A stretch of 64,000 bases of DNA, taken from Sphingomonas nostoxanthinifaciens (GTDB lineage Bacteria; Pseudomonadota; Alphaproteobacteria; Sphingomonadales; Sphingomonadaceae). The notes under the pieces are model-generated. The model was given only the letters and a program-made list of their open reading frames with translations. It searched no databases and had not been told where the DNA came from. Below, one piece after another: positions 36,475 to 47,123 of the stretch. Both the position numbers and the translations under genes were made by a program. The first letter of the stretch is position 1. Each line of letters begins with the position of its first letter. Location: contig NZ_CP082839.1 in NCBI RefSeq assembly GCF_019930585.1, positions 4,228,001-4,292,000 of the forward strand, read 5' to 3'.

Positions 36475-36518
36475 TGAGAGTCGTTCGCAACGTCAATTGC
36501 TTTTGAGAAACATTCGCA
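36475..36518. promoter_or_regulatory. Tandem Fur-like boxes upstream of the TonB receptor
   Basis: TGAGAGTCGTTCGCA (36475-36489) and TGAGAAACATTCGCA (36504-36518) agree at 12 of 15 positions and are 29 nt apart. Both resemble the alphaproteobacterial Fur box (TGAGAATCATTCGCA-like). They lie between the receptor gene and rsh, closer to the receptor. Confidence 0.6.
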
Positions 36519-36609
36519 CACACTGATCGAGAGAATCGCGGTCAACCGCATCGGGTTCGGCGTCCAAGGGGTTGCGTTGGCGGCAAGGGCTCGCCCATCG
36601 TGGACGGCG

Positions 36610-38724
<2,115 letters not shown>

Positions 38725-38845
38725 CGGATCGATCCGGCCGGCACGAAACCGCATTGACGCGGAATGTCCGCCCCTTAACCATGTGCAGCGGCAATCGACC
38801 GGATGAAGAGTCGCCGCCGGTACTTCTTTGGGGGAGGAATAGCCG

Positions 38846-39772
38846 ATGCGCAGCATCCTATTGTCGGGTCGTATCCTTGGCCTGCTCGCTTCACTCGCGG
38901 CGACCGGGCCGGTCATGGCCACGAAATATACCTATGTCGTCACCGGGACGACGATCGCCCCGACAACCGACCCGCTTGGCATCTACGATATCGGCACCAG
39001 CGACACCTTCGTCGCGCCCGGCACACCCTTCACGCTGACCTTCACGGTCGACGATTCGCTGGCCGGCGCGGCGTATAGCTATGCCGCGGGTGGCTCATCC
39101 GCGATCGGCGGCGGCATCCACCAGGCGGGCACCGTGCCGCCGGTGACGACAAGCGGGGATTATCCCGTGAGGACCGGCGATTCCTACACGCCGCCACCGA
39201 CAAGCGGCCTCGGCGATCCGATCGGAACCGAGATTACCGAAAGCGATCTCGGATCGGTCCAGAAAAGCGCGGGCACGCTCTCCTTCACCGCGCAATATCT
39301 CAAGGACGAGGGTTTTTATTCGGTCATCAAGACCGGCGGCGAGGTCGTGGCGGATTATCTCTCGATCGACCTGAAAAGCGCGGCGTTCACCTCCACCGAT
39401 TTCCGCGAAGTCGGGACGTTCGCGCTGGCGCCGGGCAGCATCGGCGTCTTCCAGACGTTCGACGAGACGTACGGCCGCGACAGCTTCGATCTAGCATTCA
39501 CCGCGGCCGGCTTGTCGGCCACCAGCCTGACCGTCACGAGCGATGCCGCCCCGGTGCCCGAACCGGCAAGCTGGGCACTGATGCTGGTGGGCCTGGGCGC
39601 GATCGGCGCGACCATGCGCCGCCGTCAGGCGGTGCGCACGTCCTTCGCCACTGCGTCGAGCAGGCCGTTGACGAAGCCCGTCTCGCGCTTGTCGAAGAAG
39701 GCGTCGGCGACATCGACATATTCGCTGATGACGCTCGCCGTCGGCACGTCCGGCCGGGCGATCAGTTCGTAG
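38846..39772 (+). CDS. PEP-CTERM sorting-domain protein with run-on tail
   Basis: A 308-residue exported protein. Signal peptide 1-25 (ending GPVMA), a beta-rich Gly/Ser/Thr body, then a PEP-CTERM anchor at 237-263: VPEPASWALMLVGLGAIG followed by MRRRQ. Such proteins end within a few residues of the Arg cluster and are processed by exosortase. Here there is no stop: the frame continues for 45 residues, antisense to the 3' end of nusB (148 nt overlap). GGGGAGG is 9 nt before the ATG. No exosortase is in the window. The body function is unknown. Confidence 0.85.
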   Translation: MRSILLSGRILGLLASLAATGPVMATKYTYVVTGTTIAPTTDPLGIYDIGTSDTFVAPGTPFTLTFTVDDSLAGAAYSYAAGGSSAIGGGIHQAGTVPPVTTSGDYPVRTGDSYTPPPTSGLGDPIGTEITESDLGSVQKSAGTLSFTAQYLKDEGFYSVIKTGGEVVADYLSIDLKSAAFTSTDFREVGTFALAPGSIGVFQTFDETYGRDSFDLAFTAAGLSATSLTVTSDAAPVPEPASWALMLVGLGAIGATMRRRQAVRTSFATASSRPLTKPVSRLSKKASATSTYSLMTLAVGTSGRAISS

Positions 39773-40083
39773 GTGCCGGCGCGCAGGATCGCGCGCATCG
39801 GGCGATCGAGCCGCGCCAGCGTCCAGCCCTTGCCGAGCCGCGCCGTCACCGCCGCGTCGATCTCCTCAAGCCGCGCATCGACCCCGCGCACCAGATCGTC
39901 GAAGAAATCGACCTCGGCGTCGGCATAGTCGACATCCTCGATCGTGGCGCCGAGCCGGTGACGATGGAATTCGTCGAGCAGGCGCGGCAGCGGGGTGTTT
40001 TCCATCTCGCGCTGATACAGTGCCTGGACGGCGGCGAGGCGCGCGGCGGAGCGCGCCCGCGAACGGTTGGGATGCTTGCTCAT
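39625..40083 (-). CDS. nusB: Transcription antitermination protein NusB
   Basis: A 152-residue all-helical RNA-binding protein acting in rRNA antitermination with NusE (S10). It starts with RSRARSAARLAAVQALYQREM and has the conserved MRAILRAGTYEL and VISEYVDVADAFF, ending ETGFVNGLLDAVAKDV. It is last in the hisG-hisD-nusB string (ATGA overlap with hisD). Its 3' end is overlapped on the other strand by the PEP-CTERM gene. Confidence 0.96.
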   Translation of the reverse strand: MSKHPNRSRARSAARLAAVQALYQREMENTPLPRLLDEFHRHRLGATIEDVDYADAEVDFFDDLVRGVDARLEEIDAAVTARLGKGWTLARLDRPMRAILRAGTYELIARPDVPTASVISEYVDVADAFFDKRETGFVNGLLDAVAKDVRTA

Positions 40084-41366
40084 AAACGGATCGCGACCGA
40101 GCGGGCGTGCGCGGGCAGCCCCTCGGCATCGGCCAATGCCACCGCGGCCGGCCCGATGGCGGCCAGCCCGGCGGGGCCGCAGGCGATGAAGCTGGTGCGC
40201 TTCATGAAATCGAGCACCGACAGGCCGGATGCGAAGCGCGCGCGCCGCCCGGTGGGCAGCACATGGTTCGGGCCCGCGACATAATCACCGACGGCTTCAG
40301 GCGTGTGGCGGCCGAGGAAGACCGATCCGGCATGGCGCACCTGCGCGAACAAAGCGTCGGGATCGTCCACGGCGAGCTCGAGATGCTCGGGCGCGAGACG
40401 ATCAACCAAAGGTAGCGCCGCCTCCAGCGTCGGAACGACGATGATCGCGCCGTTGGCGTCCCACGCCGTAGCGGCGGTCGCGCCGGTCGCGAGCGTGGCA
40501 AGCTGCTCGGTCACCTGCCGGGCGACGGCATCGGCGAAGGCATCATCGTCGGTGAACAGGATCGACTGGCTGGTCGGATCATGCTCGGCCTGGCTCAGCA
40601 GATCGGCAGCGATCCATGCAGGATCGTTGGCGCCATCGGCCACGACCACGATCTCCGACGGGCCGGCGACCATGTCGATGCCGACCACCCCGTAAAGCTG
40701 GCGCTTGGCCTCGGCGACCCAGGCGTTGCCTGGCCCGACGACGACGTCGACCGGCCGGATGCGCGCGGTGCCGTAGGCGAGCGCAGCGATCGCCTGAGCC
40801 CCGCCGACGCGCCACACTTCGTCCACCCCGGCCAGCTCGGCCGCCGCCAGCACCAGCGGGTTGGCCTCGCCATTCGGCGTCGGCACCACCATCGCCAGCC
40901 GCCCGACGCCTGCGACCCGCGCGGGCAGCGCGTTCATCAGCACCGTCGAGGGATAGGCCGCCCGGCCGCCCGGCACGTAGAGCCCGGCCGCATCGACCGG
41001 CCGCCAGCGCGCGCCGATCCGTACCCCGGCGGCGTCGATCTCATCGCGATCGACCGGTTTCTGCGCGGCGTGATAGACGGCGATCCGCTCAGCCGCGAGT
41101 TCGAGCGCCGCGCGCAAGTCCGGATCGAGCCCATCGAGCGCTGCACGCCGCTCGGCACGGCTAATCTCCCAGCCGTTCGCCTCGAGATCGTGGCGATCGA
41201 AGCGCCGGGTAAGATCGACCAGCGCCGCATCACCCTCGGCGCGAACGCGCGCGACGATCGCGGCGACGTCGCGCGATACGTCCGCATCCGCCTCGCGCCG
41301 CGCATTGACGAGCGCGGTGAAGGCGTCGGCGAAACCGGCCGCGCCGGCGTCCAGCCTAAGCGGCAC
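40080..41366 (-). CDS. hisD: Histidinol dehydrogenase
   Basis: A 428-residue Zn- and NAD-dependent enzyme performing the last two steps of histidine synthesis. Family stretches include GLYVPGGRAAYPSTVLMNALPARVAGV, GNAWVAEAKRQLYG, AGPSEIVVVAD, and LLSQAEHDP; the end has GRHTPEAVGDYVAGPNHVLPTGRRA. It overlaps hisG by 11 nt and nusB by 4 nt. The rest of the his genes are outside the window. Confidence 0.96.
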   Translation of the reverse strand: MPLRLDAGAAGFADAFTALVNARREADADVSRDVAAIVARVRAEGDAALVDLTRRFDRHDLEANGWEISRAERRAALDGLDPDLRAALELAAERIAVYHAAQKPVDRDEIDAAGVRIGARWRPVDAAGLYVPGGRAAYPSTVLMNALPARVAGVGRLAMVVPTPNGEANPLVLAAAELAGVDEVWRVGGAQAIAALAYGTARIRPVDVVVGPGNAWVAEAKRQLYGVVGIDMVAGPSEIVVVADGANDPAWIAADLLSQAEHDPTSQSILFTDDDAFADAVARQVTEQLATLATGATAATAWDANGAIIVVPTLEAALPLVDRLAPEHLELAVDDPDALFAQVRHAGSVFLGRHTPEAVGDYVAGPNHVLPTGRRARFASGLSVLDFMKRTSFIACGPAGLAAIGPAAVALADAEGLPAHARSVAIRL

Positions 41367-42021
41367 GGGCGCCTCCCGCCGCGGCGCGGAACGCCTCGAC
41401 CAAGGGCAGCACTTCGCGCGCGCGCGTCTTGAATGCGGCGCGGTTGACGATCAGGCGCGCCGAAACCTCGGCGATCGTCTCGACCTCGACCAGCCCATTC
41501 TCCTTCAGCGTGCGGCCGGAGGAGACGAGATCGACGATGCGGTTCGACAGGCCGAGCACCGGGGCGATCTCCATCGCGCCGTTGAGCTTGACGCATTCGG
41601 CCTGCACGCCGCGCGCCTCGAAATGGGCACGCGTGATGTTGGGATATTTGGTGGCGACGCGGACATGGCTCCAGCCGCGCGGATCGTCCGACGCTGCCAG
41701 CGCCGCTGGCTCTGCCACCGAGATGCGGCAATGACCGATGCCGAGATCGACCGGGGCGTAGAGCTCCGAATAATCGAATTCCATCAGCACGTCCGAGCCG
41801 ACGATGCCGAGCTGCGCCGCGCCGTGCGCGACGAAGGTCGCGACGTCGAACGCGCGCACGCGGATCAGGCCGATATCGGCGCGGTTGGTGGCGAAGCGTA
41901 GCGCGCGGCTGTCCTCGTCGACGAACGCCGGCTCGGGCACGATGCCGGCCGCCTCGAACAGCGGCATGACCTCGGCCAGGATGCGCCCCTTGGGGACGGC
42001 GAAGATGATCGGATCGGCCAT
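41356..42021 (-). CDS. hisG: ATP phosphoribosyltransferase (short form)
   Basis: A 221-residue first enzyme of histidine synthesis. It begins MADPIIFAVPKGRILAEVMPLF and has the PRPP-binding VDLVSSGRTLKENGL loop. It lacks the C-terminal regulatory domain of long HisG, so it should need HisZ for activity and feedback; hisZ is not visible here. The start at ATG 42021 was chosen by family match. Confidence 0.96.
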   Translation of the reverse strand: MADPIIFAVPKGRILAEVMPLFEAAGIVPEPAFVDEDSRALRFATNRADIGLIRVRAFDVATFVAHGAAQLGIVGSDVLMEFDYSELYAPVDLGIGHCRISVAEPAALAASDDPRGWSHVRVATKYPNITRAHFEARGVQAECVKLNGAMEIAPVLGLSNRIVDLVSSGRTLKENGLVEVETIAEVSARLIVNRAAFKTRAREVLPLVEAFRAAAGGARAA

Positions 42022-42064
42022 GGGAGTGCGCGCCTTACCGATGCCGGCGCGTGCGGGCAACGAT

Positions 42065-43846
42065 TCAGGCGGGCTCGGTCTCGAACTGCAGCCGGGCGAG
42101 GCGGGCGTAGAGGCCCGAACGCGCCATCAGCACCTCGTGCCGTCCCTGCTCGACCAGCCGGCCGCGCTCCAGCACGACGATACGGTCGGAGGCGCGCACG
42201 GTCGCGAGGCGATGCGCGATGACGATCGTGGTGCGGTCGCGCATCAGCCGTTCGAGCGCGGTCTGCACCAGCCGCTCGCTCTCCGCGTCCAGCGCCGAGG
42301 TTGCCTCGTCGAGCAGCAGCAGCGGCGCATCGCGCAGCAAGGCGCGCGCGATCGCGAGCCGCTGGCGTTGCCCGCCCGACAGGCGCGCGCCGCCCTCGCC
42401 GAGGAAGGTGTCGAGCTTCTGCGGCAGCGAATCGAGGAACTCGGCCGCATTGGCCGCCTCGGCCGCCGCCCACAGAGCGGCGTCGTCCGCCTCCCAGCGG
42501 CCATAGCGCAGATTGTCGCGGGCGGACGCGGCGAAGATCACCGTCTCCTGCGGCACCACGGCGATGCGACGGCGGATCTCGCCGGGATCGCACTGGGTGA
42601 GCGCCACGCCGTCGATGCGCACCGTGCCGCCCTGCGGATCGTAGAAACGCTGGGCGAGCTGGAACAGGGTCGACTTGCCCGCGCCCGACGGGCCGACCAC
42701 CGCGACGCGCTCGCCTGGCTCGATCGTCAAACTGAAATCGTCGAGCGCTGCAACCTCGGGCCGCGTCGGATAGCGGAAGTCGACATGATCGAACGAAAGC
42801 GCCCCACGCGGCGGCATCGGCAGCGCCTGCGGCCGCGGCGGGGCGGCGATCTCGGGCTGTTCGGCGAGCAATTCGCCCAGCCGGCTGGCGGCACCGGCGC
42901 CGCGCACCAGATCGCCATAGACCTCGGTCAGCGCGCCGAACGCGCCGGCGACGAGGCCGCCGGTCAGCACGAACGCGGCGATCGCGCCGCCGCTCATCCG
43001 GCCCTGCGCGACGTCGGTGGCGCCCTCCCACAACACCATCGTGATCGAGCCGAAGATCAGGCCGATGATGATCGCGGTCATCGACGCGCGGATGACGATG
43101 CGGCGCTTGGCGGTGGCGAAGGCGGCCTCCACCGTCGCGGCGAAGCGCGCTTCCTCGCGCTTCTCCTGGCCGAACGCCTGGACGATCTTCATCGCGGCGA
43201 GCGTCTCGGCGACGGTCGCGCCGATATCGGCGATGCGATCCTGCGCCGCGCGGCTGAAATTGCGGATGCGCCGGCCGAGCAGCATCACCGGCAGCATGAT
43301 GCAGGGAATGGCGAGCAGCAACGTGCCGGCCAGCTTCGGCGACAGCACGAACAGATAGGCCACCCCGCCGATGCCGGTGAAGCTGTTGCGCAGCGCGATC
43401 GACACGGTCGAGCCCACCACCTGCTCGATGATCGCGGTGTCCGACGTCAGGCGCGAGGCGATCTCCGACGGGCGATTCTCCTCGAAGAAGCGCGGCGCGA
43501 GCTTGAGCAGGTTCGCCTGCACCCGACGGCGGAGGTCGGCCACCACCCGCTCGCCCAGCCACGAGACGAGGTAGAAGCGGAACGCCGTCGCGATCGCCAG
43601 CACCGCGACGATCATCAGCAGGTAGCGAAACGAATTGCCAACGCTCGCCGTGCTACCACCGCCGGCGATGAAGCCGCGGTCGATCACGCGCTTGAAGCCG
43701 TAGGGGATGGCCAGTGTCGCCGACGACGAAACGAGCAACGCCGCCAGCGCCGCCGCGATACGGCCGGGGTATGCGAGCGCGAGGCTCCAGATGAGACGCA
43801 GATCGCCGATCCGGCGACGCACGGGCGGCGGTGAGGGGTCGGCCAT
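42065..43846 (-). CDS. ABC exporter, fused membrane and ATPase domains (MsbA/LmrA-like)
   Basis: A 593-residue half-transporter that works as a dimer. Six helices (20-310) are followed by an ATPase domain: Walker A GPSGAGKST, Q loop VPQETVIF, signature LSGGQRQRLAIARALL, Walker B LLLLDEATSALD, switch His in IVIAHRLATV. It belongs to the lipid/multidrug exporter group (ABCB), common as MsbA-like in alphaproteobacteria. Substrate not deducible. It lies 43 nt upstream of hisG on the same strand and is divergent from phaZ. Confidence 0.93.
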   Translation of the reverse strand: MADPSPPPVRRRIGDLRLIWSLALAYPGRIAAALAALLVSSSATLAIPYGFKRVIDRGFIAGGGSTASVGNSFRYLLMIVAVLAIATAFRFYLVSWLGERVVADLRRRVQANLLKLAPRFFEENRPSEIASRLTSDTAIIEQVVGSTVSIALRNSFTGIGGVAYLFVLSPKLAGTLLLAIPCIMLPVMLLGRRIRNFSRAAQDRIADIGATVAETLAAMKIVQAFGQEKREEARFAATVEAAFATAKRRIVIRASMTAIIIGLIFGSITMVLWEGATDVAQGRMSGGAIAAFVLTGGLVAGAFGALTEVYGDLVRGAGAASRLGELLAEQPEIAAPPRPQALPMPPRGALSFDHVDFRYPTRPEVAALDDFSLTIEPGERVAVVGPSGAGKSTLFQLAQRFYDPQGGTVRIDGVALTQCDPGEIRRRIAVVPQETVIFAASARDNLRYGRWEADDAALWAAAEAANAAEFLDSLPQKLDTFLGEGGARLSGGQRQRLAIARALLRDAPLLLLDEATSALDAESERLVQTALERLMRDRTTIVIAHRLATVRASDRIVVLERGRLVEQGRHEVLMARSGLYARLARLQFETEPA

Positions 43847-43968
43847 GCCGCCCTGTAGCAGGGGGCTCGGGCCCGCTCAATCGAGGGCGACGCACAGCCC
43901 GGCAGGGGCCGTTTTGTTGCATTGCGGCGTTGGAAGGCTCATGTTGCTGACAGGCGGAGGCGTATCTA

Positions 43969-45273
43969 GTGCTGTATGAGGCGTACGAATTGCAGCGCGG
44001 GCTGCTTGCGGGCGCCAGCGCCTGGGCGGGGCTCGGCTCCGAGTGGATGAACAATCCGGCCAATCCGTTCGCGCATACCCAGATCGGCACGATGATGGCG
44101 TCCGGGCTGGACGTGTTCGCCCACGCCTCGGCGCCGCACGGCAAGCCGCACTTCGACCTGCCCACCACCACGATCGACGGACGCGACGTGCCGGTGGTCG
44201 AGGTGATCGAGGCGCGCCGGCCGTTCGGCCAGCTGCGCCACTTCACCCGCCCCGGCGCGCCCGCGGGCCAGCCGAAGCTGCTGATCGTCGCGCCGATGTC
44301 GGGCCATTACGCCACCCTGCTGCGCGGCACGGTCGAGCGGATGCTGCCCGGCCATGACGTGTGGATCACCGACTGGCGCGATGCGCGGCAGGTGTCGCTT
44401 GAGGACGGACGCTTCGATCTCGACGATTATATCGATTATCTGGTCGGCTTCCTCGAACATATCGGACCGGGCGCGCATGTGCTGGCGGTGTGCCAGCCGG
44501 CGGTGCCGGCCTATGCCGCCGCCTGCGTGATGTCGGCGGACGGCAATCCGGCACGCCCGCGCTCGCTGACGATGATGGGCGGCCCGATCGACACGCGTGA
44601 GGCGCCGACGACGGTCAACACCGTCGCCACCCAGCGTCCGTTCACTTGGTTCGAGCAGAACGTGATCGCGACCGTGCCGTGGTTCTATCCGGGCGCGGGC
44701 CGCAAGGTCTATCCGGGCTTCCTCCAGCTCACCGGCTTCATGGCGATGAACTGGGGCAATCACCTCGTCAGCCACTGGCAGATGTTCCGCCACCTCGTCG
44801 ATGGCGACCAGGAGAGCGCGGAGGGCACCAAGGCCTTTTACGACGAATATCGCTCGGTGTGCGACATGACCGCCGAATTCTACCTGCAGACGATCGACAT
44901 CGTGTTCCAGCGTCACCTGCTGCCCAAGGGCGAGATGATGCATCGCGGGCGCAAGGTCGATCCGGCGGCGTTGACCGACGTCGCGCTGCTGGCGATCGAG
45001 GGCGAGCGCGACGACATTTCGGGTCTCGGCCAGACCAAGGCCGCGCTGACGATCGCGACCAACCTGCCCGACCGACTGAAGAAATATTACATGGCGCCGT
45101 CGGTCGGCCATTACGGCATCTTCAACGGGCGCCGGTGGCGCACCGAAACCGCGCCGATCCTCGAGGCATGGATCGCGCAGGCCGATGGTCGCAAGCCCGC
45201 GCGATCGAAGCCTGCGCCGAAGACCGTGCCCGACGTCCCGCCCGAGCAGGCCGACAGCGCGAACGTCGCCTGA
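43969..45273 (+). CDS. phaZ: Intracellular polyhydroxyalkanoate depolymerase
   Basis: A 434-residue alpha/beta hydrolase of the PhaZ (TIGR01849-like) group that breaks down stored polyhydroxyalkanoate. The nucleophile is Cys175 in LAVCQPAVPAYAA, in place of the usual Ser; further family stretches are PMSGHYATLLRGTVE, DVWITDWRDAR and APSVGHYGIFNGRRWR (catalytic His). It lacks a signal peptide, as expected. The GTG start at 43969 has GGAGG upstream. No PHA synthase or phasin is visible nearby; repeat copy D follows. Confidence 0.93.
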   Translation: MLYEAYELQRGLLAGASAWAGLGSEWMNNPANPFAHTQIGTMMASGLDVFAHASAPHGKPHFDLPTTTIDGRDVPVVEVIEARRPFGQLRHFTRPGAPAGQPKLLIVAPMSGHYATLLRGTVERMLPGHDVWITDWRDARQVSLEDGRFDLDDYIDYLVGFLEHIGPGAHVLAVCQPAVPAYAAACVMSADGNPARPRSLTMMGGPIDTREAPTTVNTVATQRPFTWFEQNVIATVPWFYPGAGRKVYPGFLQLTGFMAMNWGNHLVSHWQMFRHLVDGDQESAEGTKAFYDEYRSVCDMTAEFYLQTIDIVFQRHLLPKGEMMHRGRKVDPAALTDVALLAIEGERDDISGLGQTKAALTIATNLPDRLKKYYMAPSVGHYGIFNGRRWRTETAPILEAWIAQADGRKPARSKPAPKTVPDVPPEQADSANVA

Positions 45274-45286
45274 GGGTCATTCCCTC

Positions 45287-45369
45287 CGTCATGCCGGACT
45301 CGATCCGGCATCCCGCTTCTTCGTGGTGAGACAGAAGCAGCGGGACCCCGGATCAAGTCCGGGGTGACG
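45287..45369. repeat. Three-stem palindromic element, copy D
   Basis: Lies between the 3' ends of phaZ and the stress flavoprotein gene. Perfect stems are at 45291-45298/45304-45311 (ATGCCGGA/TCCGGCAT) and 45345-45352/45358-45365 (ACCCCGGA/TCCGGGGT). The middle stem CCCGCT (45312-45317) pairs with AGCGGG (45339-45344). It could terminate both convergent transcripts. Confidence 0.85.
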
Positions 45370-45386
45370 GAAAGAAGCTGAGTCGC

Positions 45387-45869
45387 CTAGAGCGCGACCT
45401 CGGCGACATTGTCCTTGTAGCTTTCCTTCGGATCGGCCCCGAACAGCCGCGTGATTGCCGCGCCGAACGACGAGCCGCCCTTCCACAGCTCGGCCCGCTC
45501 GGTGTCGAGCCGCAGCAATGCGAGCTTCGGGTCGTTTCGCCCGCCCTCGAACCACGCCTCGACATGCGGGTTCCACAGCCGGTCGATCACCGCCGGATCG
45601 GTCTCCTGCGCCAGCCGGCCGTGGATCGCCGCGAACACGTCATGCCCCTTCGAGGCATAAGCCGCGATCGCACGATCGGATTCGTTCAGCCCGGCGATCA
45701 GCGAATTGTCCTTGGCGAGGAAGAAATAGAGCGGGCCGCTCTCGCCGTCGAACTGCGCGGTCATCGGCTGGGTGTGGCCGTCGCGGGCGCCGACCAGCCC
45801 CAGCATCACGAACGGGGCGGACTTCAGCTCTTTCCAGAACAGGCTTTCGATCTCGGTATCAGTGGGCAT
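45387..45869 (-). CDS. Pyridoxamine 5'-phosphate oxidase-like (general stress protein 26 type)
   Basis: A 160-residue split-barrel flavin-binding protein: SAPFVMLGLVGARDGHTQPMTAQF, LYFFLAKDNSLIAGLNES and DVFAAIHGRLAQETDPAVIDRLWNPHVEAWFEGG match the stress protein 26 family. It probably binds FMN or F420; the reaction is unknown. A GGAAC-N17-GGTT site 24 nt upstream suggests control by the EcfG stress sigma factor. It lies 48 nt after mscS. Confidence 0.9.
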   Translation of the reverse strand: MPTDTEIESLFWKELKSAPFVMLGLVGARDGHTQPMTAQFDGESGPLYFFLAKDNSLIAGLNESDRAIAAYASKGHDVFAAIHGRLAQETDPAVIDRLWNPHVEAWFEGGRNDPKLALLRLDTERAELWKGGSSFGAAITRLFGADPKESYKDNVAEVAL

Positions 45870-45892
45870 CGTGGCTCTCCTTCACCCGCAAG

Positions 45893-45918
45893 AACCCGGC
45901 CGGTCGCACCGTGGTTCC
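45893..45918 (-). promoter_or_regulatory. Possible EcfG-type promoter of the stress flavoprotein gene
   Basis: On the minus strand, GGAAC (45918-45914), 17 nt, GGTT (45896-45893). One mismatch to GGAAC-N16/17-CGTT. The -35 element overlaps the mscS stop codon. The start codon is 24 nt downstream. Confidence 0.45.
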
Positions 45919-47123
45919 TATTCGGGCGCGATCTCGCGGCTGGTCGCGGCCGGCGGTTCGGGTGCTGCGATTTCCGGCGCCTCGGGCTTGGTGAACGACG
46001 CGCCCAGCGGCCGGCCGTCCGGCCCAGCGGTGAGCGTCGTTTGCGTCGGGAAGGGCAGGTCGATGCCATGTTCGGCGAAGGCGCCGAGCAACGCCACGCA
46101 CACCGCGTGGCGCGCGCCGAACACCTCGTCATAGATGTTCGAGCGCACGTCGAACTGCAGCTCGAAATCGAGGCTCGAATCGCCGAACGCGACCATGCCG
46201 CAGCGAACGAGGCTGCATTTGTCCTGCGCCTCGACCACCGCCTTGGCCAAGGCCGGAATCTCGGCGCACACCTCGGGCGGAGTGTAATACGCCACGCCGA
46301 TGGACAGCACGATGCGGCGCCGCGCGAGCCGCGCCATGTTGTGCAATTCCTTGTTGAGCAGGTTGGTGTTCGAGATCACCACCTCCTCGCCGGTCACCGC
46401 GCGCACGCGCGTGGTCTTCAGCCCGATCGCCTCGACCGTGCCGTTGGTCTTGTCCCATTGGATCGCGTCGCCGCGCTGGAACGGGCGATCGAACAGGATC
46501 GACAGCGCGGAGAACAGGTCGTCGAAGATGCCCTTGGCGGCGAGGCCGATGGCGATGCCGCCGACGCCGAGGCCGGCCACCAGCCCGGTCACGTTGACGC
46601 CGAGATTGTCGAGGATCAGCACGCCGGCGACCGCGAACAGCACGCTCGTCACCAGCAGCCGGATGATGCCGATCGCCGAGCCGAGCGCGGCATGCTCGTC
46701 CGCACCGGCGCGATGCTCGATCATGCCGAGGATGAACTCGCGCACCCACAAGGCGCCCTGCAGCGCGGCGGCGATCGTGTAGAAGGTGTTGACCGTCCGC
46801 GCGAGCATCGGCGGCGCATCGGCATAGCCCACCACCAGCCGCGCCGCGAACAGCAGGATGAACCACGATCGCGTCGCCGACAGCACGCGACCGACCGTCT
46901 GCGGCCAATGGGTGAGCGTCGTTCGCCGCCGGCAGAGATAGGCCCCGAAATGGCGCGCGCCGAGCATCGCCATCACGATCACCGCGCCGACGCCCATGCC
47001 GATCCCGATCTGGACGTAATGGCCGATCAGCCAGTCGGCGCTCTGATCCCACAACGCCTGCATCTGGGTGCGGGAGACGTGGAGCGGCGCCTTCGCCGCC
47101 ATGTGGTTCGTCATGATGGGCAT
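45918..47123 (-). CDS. MscS-family mechanosensitive ion channel
   Basis: A 401-residue membrane protein with about five helices. The pore helix and following region NVTGLVAGLGVGGIAIGLAAKGIFDDLFSALSILFDRPFQRGD match MscS TM3 and the beta domain; the C-terminal domain (RRRIVLSIGVAYYTP) and a Pro/Ala-rich tail follow. It releases solutes when turgor rises. Its ATG overlaps the stop of the topoisomerase IB gene by one nt, so both come from one transcript. Confidence 0.93.
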   Translation of the reverse strand: MPIMTNHMAAKAPLHVSRTQMQALWDQSADWLIGHYVQIGIGMGVGAVIVMAMLGARHFGAYLCRRRTTLTHWPQTVGRVLSATRSWFILLFAARLVVGYADAPPMLARTVNTFYTIAAALQGALWVREFILGMIEHRAGADEHAALGSAIGIIRLLVTSVLFAVAGVLILDNLGVNVTGLVAGLGVGGIAIGLAAKGIFDDLFSALSILFDRPFQRGDAIQWDKTNGTVEAIGLKTTRVRAVTGEEVVISNTNLLNKELHNMARLARRRIVLSIGVAYYTPPEVCAEIPALAKAVVEAQDKCSLVRCGMVAFGDSSLDFELQFDVRSNIYDEVFGARHAVCVALLGAFAEHGIDLPFPTQTTLTAGPDGRPLGASFTKPEAPEIAAPEPPAATSREIAPE

